NCBI GenBank assembly: GCA_009885955.1
Contig: VFJS01000054.1
Coordinates: forward strand, 120,342-184,341
Direction of reading: 5' to 3'
Source of the DNA: Spirochaetia bacterium
GTDB lineage: Bacteria; Spirochaetota; UBA4802; UBA5550
Length of the DNA stretch: 64,000 nt
The position numbers were made by a program, and so were the translations under genes. Shown piece after piece: positions 1 to 8,196 of this stretch. Position 1 is the stretch's first letter, and the number at the start of each line of letters is the position of its first letter. Below the pieces are notes generated by a model, which ran no database searches, had not been told where the DNA came from, and was given only the letters and a program-made list of their open reading frames with translations.

Positions 1-969
1 CCTCAACGGACAATATGAGGGCAGTCTCCTCTCCGCAGACAAAGGCGCCGGACCCCTGGAATATCTCCAGGTCCAGGCTGAAATCCGAACCGAGGATGGA
101 GTTCCCCAGGAGGTTTAGCCCGGCAGCATCGTCCAGGGCCTTTCTCATTATCTTTACCGCAAGGGGGTATTCGTGTCTGATATAGATAATCCCGCTGGAA
201 GCGCCAATGGAGCGGGCAGCTATGGCCATGCCCTCAAGGAGCTGGTGCGGATTGCTCTCGATGATAGTCCTGTCCATGTAGGCGCCGGGGTCGCCCTCAT
301 CGGCGTTACAGATGATGATCTTTTTTTCCGACTGCGCGCTCCCGGCAACATCGAGTTTTTTCCATGAAGGGAAACCTGCGCCGCCGCGCCCGCGGAGACC
401 GGACTTCTTCAGCTCATCAATTATTTTAATGGGATCCATGACGAGCGCCCTGGCAAGGGAGGAGTATCCGCCAAGGCTTATATATTCCTGTATATCCTCG
501 GGATCGATATGGCCGCAATGTTCCGTAACCAGACGCTCCTCCATGCCGAAACGGGGAAATCCCATGACCGATGGAATGAGTTCATTTTCAGTCATTGCTC
601 CAAGGAGATGCTCATACAGGGGGTCACCCCTTCCGATATATGCCCTTACAATGAGATTCGCTTTTCCCGGAGTTACATTATAGTACATGATGGGGGGGAA
701 ACCGTGCCGCGGGTCATCAACAATGACTATGGGCTCGGCATAGCAGTGGCCGATGCAGCCGGTGTGGATAATGTCGGCCTTTACATCGAGCTCGCTGAGG
801 AGCCCCCGAATGATCCCGTCAATCTCGGCAGCTCCCGCGGCCCTGCCGCATGTGGCCATGCCGATATAAATCTTCGGGTCAGGGGACGATTTTCTCGCAG
901 CCGCGATCTCATCGGCCCCGGACTTCAGGGCAGCATAGGCGATGTTTATCCTGTCAATGATAGTATCAA
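1..969 (-). CDS. nuoF: NuoF/HndC-like NAD(P)H-binding oxidoreductase subunit, 3' part outside window
   Basis: This is the flavin/NAD(H) subunit of a soluble NuoEF-type module, as in NADP-reducing or electron-bifurcating hydrogenases. I translated it by hand. An N-terminal thioredoxin-like domain (about residues 37-95, with the Cys motif TGCIGHC) precedes the NuoF core, recognised by GLRGRGGAGFPSWKK, NADEGDPGAYMDR and CGEETAL near the left edge. Such N-terminal domains are typical of HndC/HydB-type rather than respiratory complex I NuoF. The frame starts with TTG immediately after the TGA of the NuoE-like gene, with an AGGA about 12 nt upstream, so the start is uncertain. The C-terminal 4Fe-4S part and any hydrogenase partner lie beyond position 1. 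Family is certain; the exact complex is inference. Confidence 0.88.
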
Positions 970-1512
970 TCAAGCAGGCGTATCCTTATCATCACGCTTC
1001 TTCTCCTCCCTGATCTTCATCTCCTTCTCTATTTCGTAGCCCAGAAAAATGCCCTCTATCTTGGTGGGTGTCATGTGGGCGTGGGTCTTTTCATCAATGA
1101 CTACAGCGGGCGCCAGGGCGCAGCAGCCGATGCAGGCCACCTTGTCTATGCTGAATTCCCTGTCTTCAGTAGTGTGCCCGGTCTTTATCTTCAGCTTCCT
1201 CTCAAAATTCTCAAGTATGATATCGCCCCCTTTGACATGGCATGCAGTGCCGAGGCAGATCTTCACCTGGTGCTTCCCGGGAGGGTTAAACCTGAACTGG
1301 TTGTAAAATGTCGCAACACCATAGATCTCACAGGAGCTGAGGCCGAAATGGCCGGAAAGTATTTTTATGGCATCTTCGGAAAGATAGAGAAACCGGTCCT
1401 GGATGTTCTGCAGAACCGGTATGAGATTCTTTCTTTCACACCCGGTTTTTTCAACGATTGCTGCAATGTCATCAAGCATCGCCTTATCATCGGGCAGGGG
1501 AGTTTTGCTCAT
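970..1512 (-). CDS. nuoE: NuoE-like [2Fe-2S] thioredoxin-fold subunit
   Basis: This is the small electron-transfer subunit that pairs with the NuoF-like protein and carries one [2Fe-2S] cluster. The four ligand cysteines are visible in CLGTACHVKGG and CIGCCALAP, and the helical N-terminal domain includes the family motif GVATFYNQF. At 180 residues its length is normal for the family. I chose ATG at 1512 over a TTG at 1524 because a GGA ribosome-binding motif sits about 7 nt upstream of it. The stop codon touches the start of the NuoF-like gene, so the two are translationally coupled. The lysine- and aspartate-rich C-terminal tail is not part of the fold. The partner may be a hydrogenase (Hnd type) or another ferredoxin-linked enzyme outside the window. 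Confidence 0.9.
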   Translation of the reverse strand: MSKTPLPDDKAMLDDIAAIVEKTGCERKNLIPVLQNIQDRFLYLSEDAIKILSGHFGLSSCEIYGVATFYNQFRFNPPGKHQVKICLGTACHVKGGDIILENFERKLKIKTGHTTEDREFSIDKVACIGCCALAPAVVIDEKTHAHMTPTKIEGIFLGYEIEKEMKIREEKKRDDKDTPA

Positions 1513-1591
1513 TGGGGCTTCCAAAAATAATTTTTTTTAGCGTTCGCCTGATGAGAACAGGCTGATTATCTGAATATCCATAACACCGGGT

Positions 1592-1620
1592 AAATTCTTT
1601 GGAGCCCCGAACTTTGTCAA
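1592..1620 (-). promoter_or_regulatory. Candidate sigma70-type promoter for the NuoEF-like operon
   Basis: A perfect TTGACA (1620-1615, minus strand) is followed 17 nt later by a poor -10, GAATTT. It lies about 80 nt ahead of the NuoE-like start. The -35 match is strong and the -10 weak, so this is only a candidate. Confidence 0.3.
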
Positions 1621-1654
1621 GAAACAATTTTATGACACAATAGGTTACTATGTC

Positions 1655-1999
1655 CTATTTTGGCGCCTGGCCCTTAAAATACTTGCTGTATATGTCCATC
1701 AGTTTTTTACCGTCAGGAGAGTTCATGAATGCCGCAGCCCCCTCTGTTTTTCCTCCGGCAAGGGCCTGGGGATCGGCAAGGAACTGCATCATCATTTTCG
1801 GATCCATATTCTTTGATATATCCTTAATCTGGGACTGGACATTTTCCGGCAGACCGTATTTTTCCGACAGCTTTTTAATGGCAAACTCCACGGCCTGGTC
1901 TTTTTTGCCCGAGGCGAACTCTTTAATGGACGCCCGGAAGATAAAGGCAGCCAGGGCCAGTACACCGATTATTACAAGAAAAACGATGATCTTTTTCAT
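1655..1999 (-). CDS. Small membrane-anchored or exported protein of unknown function
   Basis: The gene encodes 114 residues with a hydrophobic N-terminal segment (about residues 4-22) that could be an uncleaved anchor or a signal peptide without an obvious cleavage site. A charged, mostly helical remainder is rich in Lys, Met and Gln. A strong AGGAGG lies 5 nt before the ATG, so the gene is very likely real. It stands alone between the NuoEF-like operon and an AT-rich gap. I do not recognise the family. Confidence 0.7.
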   Translation of the reverse strand: MKKIIVFLVIIGVLALAAFIFRASIKEFASGKKDQAVEFAIKKLSEKYGLPENVQSQIKDISKNMDPKMMMQFLADPQALAGGKTEGAAAFMNSPDGKKLMDIYSKYFKGQAPK

Positions 2000-2221
2000 T
2001 AACCCCTCCTGGATAAATAATATTATACATCAATTTTTATATGATAAAAATATATCTTAAAATACCAAGAATTCCATTTTTTTTCATTAAATTAAAGAGG
2101 ATTTTTTGTAAAAAACAATATGTTCCTGAAAAAATATTTTTTGCGGTCAAAGGTTGATTTGCCATATCCAGTTATTGGGCTGGATACAGAAACAGAAATG
2201 ACTTATCGATAAAAAATCAAC
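2000..2221. other. AT-rich intergenic stretch
   Basis: No gene is visible between the unknown protein and the Uma2 promoter. The only structure is a short hairpin around 2167-2190 (ATCCAG and CTGGAT arms with an 8-nt loop). Confidence 0.5.
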
Positions 2222-2250
2222 TTGACACTAATACAACAAACATCTATCAT
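2222..2250 (+). promoter_or_regulatory. Strong sigma70-type promoter for the Uma2 gene
   Basis: TTGACA (2222-2227), a 17-nt spacer and TATCAT (2245-2250) give a near-consensus promoter about 48 nt before the Uma2 start codon. Confidence 0.7.
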
Positions 2251-2297
2251 TTATCTGTCAGTTAAAATTAAACTTTTATGATTTTAAGGAAAAGAAA

Positions 2298-2873
2298 ATG
2301 CCGTTAGCCCCGAAAACTGATAAAATATATAACTATAAAGATTATCTCACTTGGTCTGAGGACGAAAGGTGGGAATTAATCGAAGGAGTCCCTTATGACA
2401 TGACTCCGGCGCCCGGCACTGACCATCAGAGGTGCTCCGGCATTATCTTTAACAAAATATTTACCTTTTTACAGGGCGGGAAGTGTGAAATTTTTTCTGC
2501 GCCCTTTGACGTGCGCCTGATTGATTCACCAAGCCCGACTGATGAAAAAATAATCACCGTTGTCCAGCCTGATATATCCGTGGTATGCGATAAAAATAAA
2601 ATCGATAAAAGAGGATGCATAGGATCACCTGATTTGATAGTAGAGATTTTGTCTCCATCGACATCCTATAAGGATGAAACGGAAAAGTTGAGGCTCTATG
2701 AAAAACATGGAGTACGTGAATACTGGATTGTGAATCCTGAAGCGCAATATATCATGATTTACAGGCTTGACGGCATGAAATATGGTAAACCCGAATATCT
2801 TGTAAGAGAGGATACTCTTGTAAGTTCCGTTCTTCACGGGTTGAAAATCAACCTTACAGAGATATGGGGCTGA
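2298..2873 (+). CDS. Uma2 family (DUF820) PD-(D/E)XK endonuclease-like protein
   Basis: The 191-residue protein has the full Uma2 signature: WELIEGVPYDMTPAP near residue 30, QPDISVVCD around residue 95, then PDLIVEILSPST with conserved D, K and Y residues and ending GVREYWIVNPE. These form the restriction-nuclease-like core; biochemical roles of Uma2 proteins are largely unproven. The start is supported by AAGGA 7 nt upstream and by the consensus promoter. Uma2 genes are numerous and mobile in cyanobacteria and some other lineages. This one is solitary and intact. Confidence 0.9.
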   Translation: MPLAPKTDKIYNYKDYLTWSEDERWELIEGVPYDMTPAPGTDHQRCSGIIFNKIFTFLQGGKCEIFSAPFDVRLIDSPSPTDEKIITVVQPDISVVCDKNKIDKRGCIGSPDLIVEILSPSTSYKDETEKLRLYEKHGVREYWIVNPEAQYIMIYRLDGMKYGKPEYLVREDTLVSSVLHGLKINLTEIWG

Positions 2874-2963
2874 AATACCATACTTTCCATTTTTAAGTCC
2901 TTAATGCCCTTCTCAGCGCGTGAAGTATTATCGAAACTAAAAAAAATCCTTACGGAGCTGTTC

Positions 2964-3410
2964 TCACTTTGTTCTCATCTTAACTTTCTTCCGCATCTTG
3001 TCATCAAACTTTGATTTGCTGATGATAAATCGCTCGTGCATGCCCTTGGCAATTAGTTCCACGTCATCAAAGGCTTCAACTTCAAATACCAGCCGACGGT
3101 TGTCCACTGTTACGAGTTTGACCCTGGCAGTTACCTGAAAATCGGATGGTGTTGCTGCAACATGAGATACAATAATATGAGTACCGACAGTCTGCTCTTC
3201 GGGCCAGTCAAGATGGGGATTTACCGCCCTGATACAGGCCCATTCCAGAAAACCTACCATGAAACCGGTGGCAAAAACTTCAGGCATATCCTGGAATTCA
3301 GCAGATTCCGGATACAGGGCAGGGACTGTTTTTGACCTGGAAACAGGCAATGTTAACGTCGATTCAATCCCGGGCTTAAGAGTATCTTTCAAGGCAAAAC
3401 CTCTCTGCAT
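2964..3410 (-). CDS. Hotdog-fold thioesterase, FlK-like family
   Basis: The sequence fits the fluoroacetyl-CoA-thioesterase-like hotdog family: a central helix segment (ATGFMVGFLEWACIRAV) followed by VGTHIIVSHVAATP and a C-terminal sheet with RLVFEVEAFDDVELIAKGMHER. Members hydrolyse acyl-CoA thioesters; the substrate here is unknown. ATG at 3410 is chosen over an upstream TTG (3440); neither has a good ribosome-binding site. At 148 residues the length is usual. The tail is unusually basic. It is a single gene facing away from Uma2. Confidence 0.8.
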   Translation of the reverse strand: MQRGFALKDTLKPGIESTLTLPVSRSKTVPALYPESAEFQDMPEVFATGFMVGFLEWACIRAVNPHLDWPEEQTVGTHIIVSHVAATPSDFQVTARVKLVTVDNRRLVFEVEAFDDVELIAKGMHERFIISKSKFDDKMRKKVKMRTK

Positions 3411-3547
3411 GTTTAAATTGCGGAATATTCTATGATGCAAACATATATTGCGAACATGTAGCTGACCGGATATTTTTCAAGTAAAATTTTTTGCTGACTT
3501 TATTACAAATAATCCTTCAGTTCCGCATATAGATCCGGATCATAGTC

Positions 3548-3658
3548 ATGGAGGACCGTATGTACTATTTTAAAACTCCGGGAAGGGAATTATCAGCACT
3601 CCGCCTGAGCAAGATACCCATAATCCTGATTGAAAATAAAGCCAGGCAGTGGGTATAA
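3548..3658 (+). other. Possible 36-codon small ORF in a gene-free gap
   Basis: An ATG at 3548 opens 36 codons ending in TAA, and an internal ATG at 3560 has GGAGG about 4 nt upstream. The peptide is basic with a hydrophobic centre (LSKIPIILIEN). No family is recognised and chance is a good alternative. The rest of 3411-3752 shows no other gene. Confidence 0.2.
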
Positions 3659-3752
3659 TATGGGAACACTCTGTTATTGCTTTATGTACTCTTTCGATCT
3701 CTCATCGACATATTTTTTATTCCGGTTCTTTATTATATGCTATATTAAATAA

Positions 3753-3781
3753 TTGACAATTTCACAATAAAATTGTAAGAT
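3753..3781 (+). promoter_or_regulatory. Sigma70-type promoter for the hydrolase/nitroreductase pair
   Basis: TTGACA (3753-3758), 17-nt spacer, TAAGAT (3776-3781), ending 19 nt before the start codon of the hydrolase. This leaves a very short leader. Confidence 0.6.
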
Positions 3782-3800
3782 TCACTCCGGATATAAAAGT

Positions 3801-4571
3801 ATGATAGAAAAAACCATCAACGGCATCATGTTCAATGCTTCAGCCTGGCCGCCTGACAGCGGAAAGCCTACCATCATCTTTCTTCACGGGGCAGGAAACA
3901 CAAAATCCCTCTGGAGGGAGCAGGTGGACGCGCTGCAGACATGGGCAAACACCATGGCCCTGGACCTGCCTGGCCATGGCGGGAGCCCCGGCCCCGGGAG
4001 AAGCACCATTAATGAATATGCCTCGGCGGTTGAGGAGTTCATTACCGCTGCTAACCCTCCCCGTCCGGTAATATGCGGGCTCAGCATGGGCGGGGCAATC
4101 GCAATTCAGATGATGATAAATAACAGGGTTCCATGGAAAGGCGGCATGCTCCTGAACACCGGCGCAAGACTGAAGGTCCACCCGTTAATATTTGACTCAA
4201 TTAAAAATGACTACGGAAAATTCATTGCATTAACCAAGTCGCAGGCTCTCTCTCCTGAAACACCTTATGAATCCGCGGCCCATGTAATTGATGACATGGC
4301 TGCATGCGATCACGATACAATCTTCGGTGATTTCACCGCCTGCAATGAATTCAATGCTTCTGAGAGCCTTAACCTCATCAAGGTTCCTGTTCTCATCATC
4401 ACCTCGGCCGATGACAGGCTTACACCGGAAAAATATGGAATATTCCTGAAAGAGAATATATCCGGGTCCAAACGGATCCATATCCCGGCCTGCGGGCATC
4501 TATCCCCGGCTGAAAAACCGGCAGAGGTCAATAGTGCCATAAAGGATTTCCTGGGTTCATTTATTGATTGA
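3801..4571 (+). CDS. Alpha/beta-fold hydrolase
   Basis: The 256-residue protein has the alpha/beta hydrolase layout: oxyanion-hole motif FLHGAGNTKSLW near residues 28-39, nucleophile elbow CGLSMGGAI (Ser near residue 94), an acid in ITSADDRLTPE (about 200-210) and catalytic His in PACGHLSPAEKP (about 233). This supports esterase, lipase or C-C hydrolase activity, but the substrate cannot be read. The start has only a weak ribosome-binding site. A nitroreductase follows after 65 nt on the same strand. Confidence 0.88.
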   Translation: MIEKTINGIMFNASAWPPDSGKPTIIFLHGAGNTKSLWREQVDALQTWANTMALDLPGHGGSPGPGRSTINEYASAVEEFITAANPPRPVICGLSMGGAIAIQMMINNRVPWKGGMLLNTGARLKVHPLIFDSIKNDYGKFIALTKSQALSPETPYESAAHVIDDMAACDHDTIFGDFTACNEFNASESLNLIKVPVLIITSADDRLTPEKYGIFLKENISGSKRIHIPACGHLSPAEKPAEVNSAIKDFLGSFID

Positions 4572-4636
4572 CATCCCCCGCAACCGCATTGAAAATAGCC
4601 TGAGAGGAAAAATCAAAATCCGCCGGAGGTGTCCAC

Positions 4637-5209
4637 ATGGATATTTTATCTGCCATTAAAAACAGAAGAAGCTGCCGCAAATATATGCCAGAGCCGGTGA
4701 ACGATTCCGACCTTGATGCAATACTTGCCGCCGGGGCAGCGGCCCCATCTCCTGCAAACAGCCAGCCATGGGAATTCATCGTCATAACAGGAAAGGATGC
4801 TAAAATTAAAATTCATGACGAGGCACTGAGGTGCAGAAATTTCCTCTTTGAAAAAAGCGGATGGAAATGGCTTACAAAGTACGACCTGGAATTTGTGAAG
4901 GATGTGCCTGCAATCATTGCCGTAACCGGCGATCCGAAAAAAACAGGCGCCGACATGTTCATGGATGGCGGGAACAATGCGTGGCGGGACGCCTGTTCCG
5001 CGTCAGTGCAGAACATGATGCTTGCAGCCGCTGCCCTGGGGCTCGGCAGCCTCTGGTTTACCATGTTTGACAGGAACAATCTCAGGAGCCTCCTGAATAT
5101 CGATAATGAAAAAATTCCAACAGCCCTGGTGTTCATAGGACGGAGCAGCGCCGACCTGGTGATAACCCCGAGAAAAGACATTAAAGAAATCACGAGATAT
5201 ATTAAATAA
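4637..5209 (+). CDS. Nitroreductase family FMN oxidoreductase
   Basis: The family signature is present: KNRRSCRKYMPEPV at the N terminus for FMN phosphate binding, SPANSQPWEF (about residues 36-45), and a C-terminal ALGLGSLWFTMF segment. The 190-residue length fits single-domain nitroreductases, which reduce nitro compounds, quinones or flavins with NAD(P)H. The start is fixed by GGAGGTG 5-6 nt before the ATG. It follows the hydrolase and probably shares its transcript. It meets the CarF-like gene tail to tail with only 23 nt between them. Confidence 0.9.
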   Translation: MDILSAIKNRRSCRKYMPEPVNDSDLDAILAAGAAAPSPANSQPWEFIVITGKDAKIKIHDEALRCRNFLFEKSGWKWLTKYDLEFVKDVPAIIAVTGDPKKTGADMFMDGGNNAWRDACSASVQNMMLAAAALGLGSLWFTMFDRNNLRSLLNIDNEKIPTALVFIGRSSADLVITPRKDIKEITRYIK

Positions 5210-5232
5210 GCGGCAAGGTCCGGGGCATATCT

Positions 5233-5967
5233 TCATCCAACCCGGTTATCGGTCCCCTTTCCTGTGTATAAGGCATAATGCCTGTCTGTTGTTTCCTTAT
5301 ATCCGGGATAAAATTTAGAAGCTATGGCATTGAGGAGAGGGTTAGTTATGCCGTTTAAAAAGGCATAATTGACATTATCCTCAACGTGGTGTCTCCCGTG
5401 ATGGCGTTTTGACAGAAAAATCCATGACCTCTCAAAATACTTCGACAGGTTTGTATCGTGTACATGACACCGGTAGTGGGTCACTTCAGCCACGGATGAA
5501 AGAATTCCGAACCAGGCCAGCGCATGGGAAAGAACAGGGCCGGCCATCCCGAGCTGAATAAAAACTGCCGATACGAGGAGCCATGGGACGAGCCACACCT
5601 TTGAACCTGTTTCATAAAAATATACATGAAAAATATTGTTTTTTTTATATAGCGGAGTTTTATGGTGGAGATGAAAAGCTGCAACAAGCGGCCCTGCAAA
5701 AGAGCCGTAGTTGTCATTGTTGTCCATGTATATATGAACAAGGCCGTTAACAAAATCGGCTGATACAAATGCCGCGGCAAAAGATAAAACATGCCAGCCG
5801 CATCCAACCGGCACCTGGAATGCGAGATAGAGCAGGACTCCCTGGAGAAATACATTGACTGTGGATACCATTATTCCGAAAAGCCTGTATGTCAAGTTAT
5901 CATCATACAACGCCATTGAAGCATTAAACTCTTTCTGTTTCAGCTCCAGTTCCATATTCCGGTTCAT
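5233..5967 (-). CDS. CarF/TMEM189-type lipid desaturase (plasmanylethanolamine desaturase-like)
   Basis: The protein belongs to the Kua/TMEM189/CarF family, whose characterised members introduce the vinyl-ether bond of plasmalogens. Histidine clusters that would hold a di-iron centre are visible: HIYMDN, FHLHHKTPLY, THYRCHVHDT and KRHHGRHHVEDN. Hydrophobic segments at about residues 30-75 and 135-165 fit an integral membrane enzyme. At 244 residues it has the expected length. ATG at 5967 is chosen; the ribosome-binding site (AAGGG) is modest. No ether-lipid genes lie next to it. The known reaction needs O2, which is notable beside anaerobic-type genes. Family assignment is strong; activity here is inference. 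Confidence 0.85.
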   Translation of the reverse strand: MNRNMELELKQKEFNASMALYDDNLTYRLFGIMVSTVNVFLQGVLLYLAFQVPVGCGWHVLSFAAAFVSADFVNGLVHIYMDNNDNYGSFAGPLVAAFHLHHKTPLYKKNNIFHVYFYETGSKVWLVPWLLVSAVFIQLGMAGPVLSHALAWFGILSSVAEVTHYRCHVHDTNLSKYFERSWIFLSKRHHGRHHVEDNVNYAFLNGITNPLLNAIASKFYPGYKETTDRHYALYTGKGTDNRVG

Positions 5968-6334
5968 TCAAACCCTTTTTTTAGTATTACGAAAAGTTGA
6001 ATCCTGATTCAGATTATATTAATATACAGGTACTTCTTATGACAATAATTTTTTGCACGTTAAAATCTTTTCATCAGATATCATCAACAGTACCATGATA
6101 ATAACAATATTGATTACTTCATCAGAGAAAAAATATCATAATGAAATTTTAACAATTTATTGAGAATATAATAAATTTATATTATTTGATATAATTTTAC
6201 TATATTATTTGACTTATTTTTTAAATTTATTATATTAATATATAGATGAAGTTATTGAAGATGAATGAAAATTAAAAGTATAAAATTAAAACATTGAAAG
6301 TATATCATAAAAATAATTTTAAAGGAGATATAAA
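5968..6334. other. Very AT-rich divergent intergenic region
   Basis: About 370 nt between the CarF-like gene (leftward) and the COG4315 gene (rightward). It is extremely AT-rich around 6110-6300 with several runs of A and T. Promoters for both genes should lie here, but no convincing hexamer pair was found. Confidence 0.5.
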
Positions 6335-6754
6335 ATGAATACAAAATTGAAAATTTCGGCACTGGTTTTTATAACAGCTCTGGGTATAAGTTTCGCTTAT
6401 GCAAATCATCATGCGGTGAAGACACAGGAGAATGCGGCACTGGGCACCTATCTGACAGATACCGAGGGGAAAACCCTTTACTGGTTCACAAAAGATGTAA
6501 CAGGTAAAAGCGAATGCAACGGGCCATGCCTGAAAAACTGGCCGGTTTTTTACAGGGAGACTGTTGCTCCACCAGCCGGGGTGAAAGCTGATGATTTCGC
6601 AACTATCACAAGGGGTGATGGCCAGAAACAGACTGCGTTCAGAGGATATCCGCTATACTATTTCGCCGGTGACAAAGCCGCAGGACAGGCAACCGGGCAG
6701 GGTGTTAAAAATGTATGGTATGTCATTAATCCGGGAAACTTTCCTCCCAAGTAA
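6335..6754 (+). CDS. Secreted COG4315 / Lipoprotein_15 repeat protein
   Basis: A signal peptide (about residues 1-24, ending SFAYANH) is followed by two copies of the family repeat: GTYLTDTEGKTLYWFTKD near residue 37, and a degenerate second copy RGYPLYYFAGD with NVWYVINP near the end. A conserved CNGPC pair lies between them. The family is exported and of unknown function; some members sit near electron-transfer genes. There is no lipobox cysteine. The ribosome-binding site AAAGGAGATATAAA before the ATG is excellent, suggesting good expression. Confidence 0.85.
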   Translation: MNTKLKISALVFITALGISFAYANHHAVKTQENAALGTYLTDTEGKTLYWFTKDVTGKSECNGPCLKNWPVFYRETVAPPAGVKADDFATITRGDGQKQTAFRGYPLYYFAGDKAAGQATGQGVKNVWYVINPGNFPPK

Positions 6755-6765
6755 CTTCATTCGTT

Positions 6766-6800
6766 GATACATGCGGCCGGCATTAACGGCCGCATGTATC
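6766..6800 (+). terminator. Hairpin terminator after the COG4315 gene
   Basis: A perfect 14-bp stem (GATACATGCGGCCG and its complement) with a 7-nt loop sits 12 nt after the stop codon. The following T-run is weak (AATAAACTTTT), so termination strength is uncertain. Confidence 0.6.
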
Positions 6801-6880
6801 AATAAACTTTTCCTGTCATAAAAAAGTTTTAAGACACTATATGAAAAATAATCCTATTCTAACTCCAGAGACAGAAAAAA

Positions 6881-6978
6881 AATTGCTCACGGATTTAAAG
6901 GGATAAACATTAAATATAAAACGAGGATATGTATGATAAAAAAAATCCGTTAAGATCCGTGCTAATCCGTGAGCAATT
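6881..6978. repeat. Inverted-repeat element, family 1 (GCTCACGGATT type)
   Basis: Perfect 15-bp inverted arms, AATTGCTCACGGATT at 6881-6895 and its complement at 6964-6978, enclose AT-rich DNA with a further ATCCGT repeat. The same core occurs at 29695, 51616 and 53764. The CTGAGTAGTTAC-type outer ends seen in other copies are not evident here, so this is a partial or variant copy. Confidence 0.65.
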
Positions 6979-7020
6979 ATGTATTACCGGCCGGCTGCAT
7001 AATATGCATTAACTATTCCA

Positions 7021-7770
7021 TCAAAACTGGTTATATACCGTATTCTTTTTCACATATTTCCTGAAATCGATTTCATGTTCTTTTTCAGCATCAAGATATT
7101 CGTTCATCAAAATGAAAAACCAGAGCATGGTATCCTCTTTTGTCTCAAGGCCGACATAGCTCCTCTTCTCTCTCCAGTTCTTTATCAGTATCCCTTTATT
7201 CATGATCATGAGGATGTCGATTTCAAATAAATGTTCTATGGTATTTGACATGTAATAATTCAAAATGTCGTTTTTAAGATCGAGCAGTGAATAATTAGTG
7301 TTTGCCGTGATGACAAATGACGGGATCACTATCGGTTCCTTTTCTGCGGACTCATCGGTGAACTGGTTCAGTTTTTTTACAATAGAGACTCTTTTAATAA
7401 CACTTTCCAGGCTCTTCCTGTCAAGGGTATCCTCTAAAAAATATGTGCCGTATACAAGTTCAAAAGGTACATAGCCATTCATGATTTTGACAATGTCCCT
7501 GGAAAATTCCTTGTAGACGATGAAATCTGTGCCTTCCGGAGAAAAACCCGAAGCATCAATGGGCCTGATGGAATCGACCCTGAGTTTTGCAGGGACAATC
7601 TTATCCATATTTTCCATAAACTTCTTTAAATCGATACCGATTTTAGGATCCGGTGCCTTCCCTTTCTTCCCCCCTTTTTTTCCGGTTTCCTTTGCTTCTT
7701 TACCCTTAACGGCCTTTCCTTTTTTTATAAAACTTTTTTCAAAATCATCAAAATATTTTGTAAACATCAT
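7021..7770 (-). CDS. Cytoplasmic protein of unknown function
   Basis: The gene encodes 249 residues with no signal peptide. A lysine/glycine-rich low-complexity stretch (about residues 15-45) is followed by a folded-looking region without a motif I can name. A GAGGGG motif 4 nt before the first ATG supports the start. It is monocistronic, preceded by a promoter and a perfect 20-bp palindrome, which suggests repressor control. I do not recognise the family. Confidence 0.75.
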   Translation of the reverse strand: MMFTKYFDDFEKSFIKKGKAVKGKEAKETGKKGGKKGKAPDPKIGIDLKKFMENMDKIVPAKLRVDSIRPIDASGFSPEGTDFIVYKEFSRDIVKIMNGYVPFELVYGTYFLEDTLDRKSLESVIKRVSIVKKLNQFTDESAEKEPIVIPSFVITANTNYSLLDLKNDILNYYMSNTIEHLFEIDILMIMNKGILIKNWREKRSYVGLETKEDTMLWFFILMNEYLDAEKEHEIDFRKYVKKNTVYNQF

Positions 7771-7790
7771 TCCCCTCTGCTCAATCCTTC

Positions 7791-7810
7791 CCTTTCACCG
7801 CGGTGAAAGG
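7791..7810. promoter_or_regulatory. Perfect 20-bp palindrome, candidate operator
   Basis: CCTTTCACCG is followed directly by its reverse complement. It lies 16 nt downstream of a candidate -10 and 20 nt upstream of the start of the minus-strand gene ending at 7021, the place where a repressor would block transcription. A hairpin in the leader RNA is an alternative. Confidence 0.5.
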
Positions 7811-7826
7811 AAATGAAAAAAGATTT

Positions 7827-7855
7827 TTTTATGCTTTTATCCTTACCATAGTCAA
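7827..7855 (-). promoter_or_regulatory. Candidate promoter for the 7021-7770 gene
   Basis: TTGACT (7855-7850), 17-nt spacer, ATAAAA (7832-7827) on the minus strand, just ahead of the palindrome. Confidence 0.4.
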
Positions 7856-7991
7856 AAAGGCAGGTATTCATACTGCCGATAAAAATAGCCGGTGCATGTA
7901 CGGTATATAACCTTAATCATCCGGTATTAATTATATTATGCTGTCAATAATTAAAAAATGGTTGATTTATTTTAATGCAAATAATGTTTAT

Positions 7992-8190
7992 TACCCTGCC
8001 TGCGTTGTTCGTGATAGGTTTGACGTATTTTTTGAACCAATATTTTAATACGCGGGATCCTTAATCTGAAGGTTAAAATCGTGCTCTTAACGGAGAAGGT
8101 TGCCACTTTCATGCGGGAACCCACCTGGTTTCCAGGTTCAAAAATCCTTGCTTACACGGCAATGCGGGTATTTTAAAAATACCCGCATTT
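7992..8190 (+). ncRNA. ssrS: Probable 6S RNA
   Basis: 6S RNA binds sigma70 RNA polymerase and tunes transcription in stationary phase. No protein gene fits this stretch, but it looks like a 6S transcript. A closing stem pairs GCGTTG-TT-CGTG (8002-8013) with CACG-G-CAATGC (8155-8165). The GGTTTGACG and GGGAACCCACCTGG segments resemble conserved 6S elements, a large open central region is possible, and a strong terminator follows. Length (about 185-200 nt) fits. Sequence conservation is judged from memory, and another structured RNA is possible. No clear promoter was found. Confidence 0.68.
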
Positions 8191-8195
8191 TTTTT
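8161..8195 (+). terminator. Rho-independent terminator of the 6S-like RNA, also facing nifJ
   Basis: A 14-bp arm AATGCGGGTATTTT pairs with its complement after a minimal loop and is followed by eight T residues on the plus strand. The nifJ stop codon is 2 nt further on, so the hairpin also ends the convergent nifJ transcript. Its left arm overlaps the 3' closing strand of the 6S-like RNA. Confidence 0.85.
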
Positions 8196-8196
8196 A

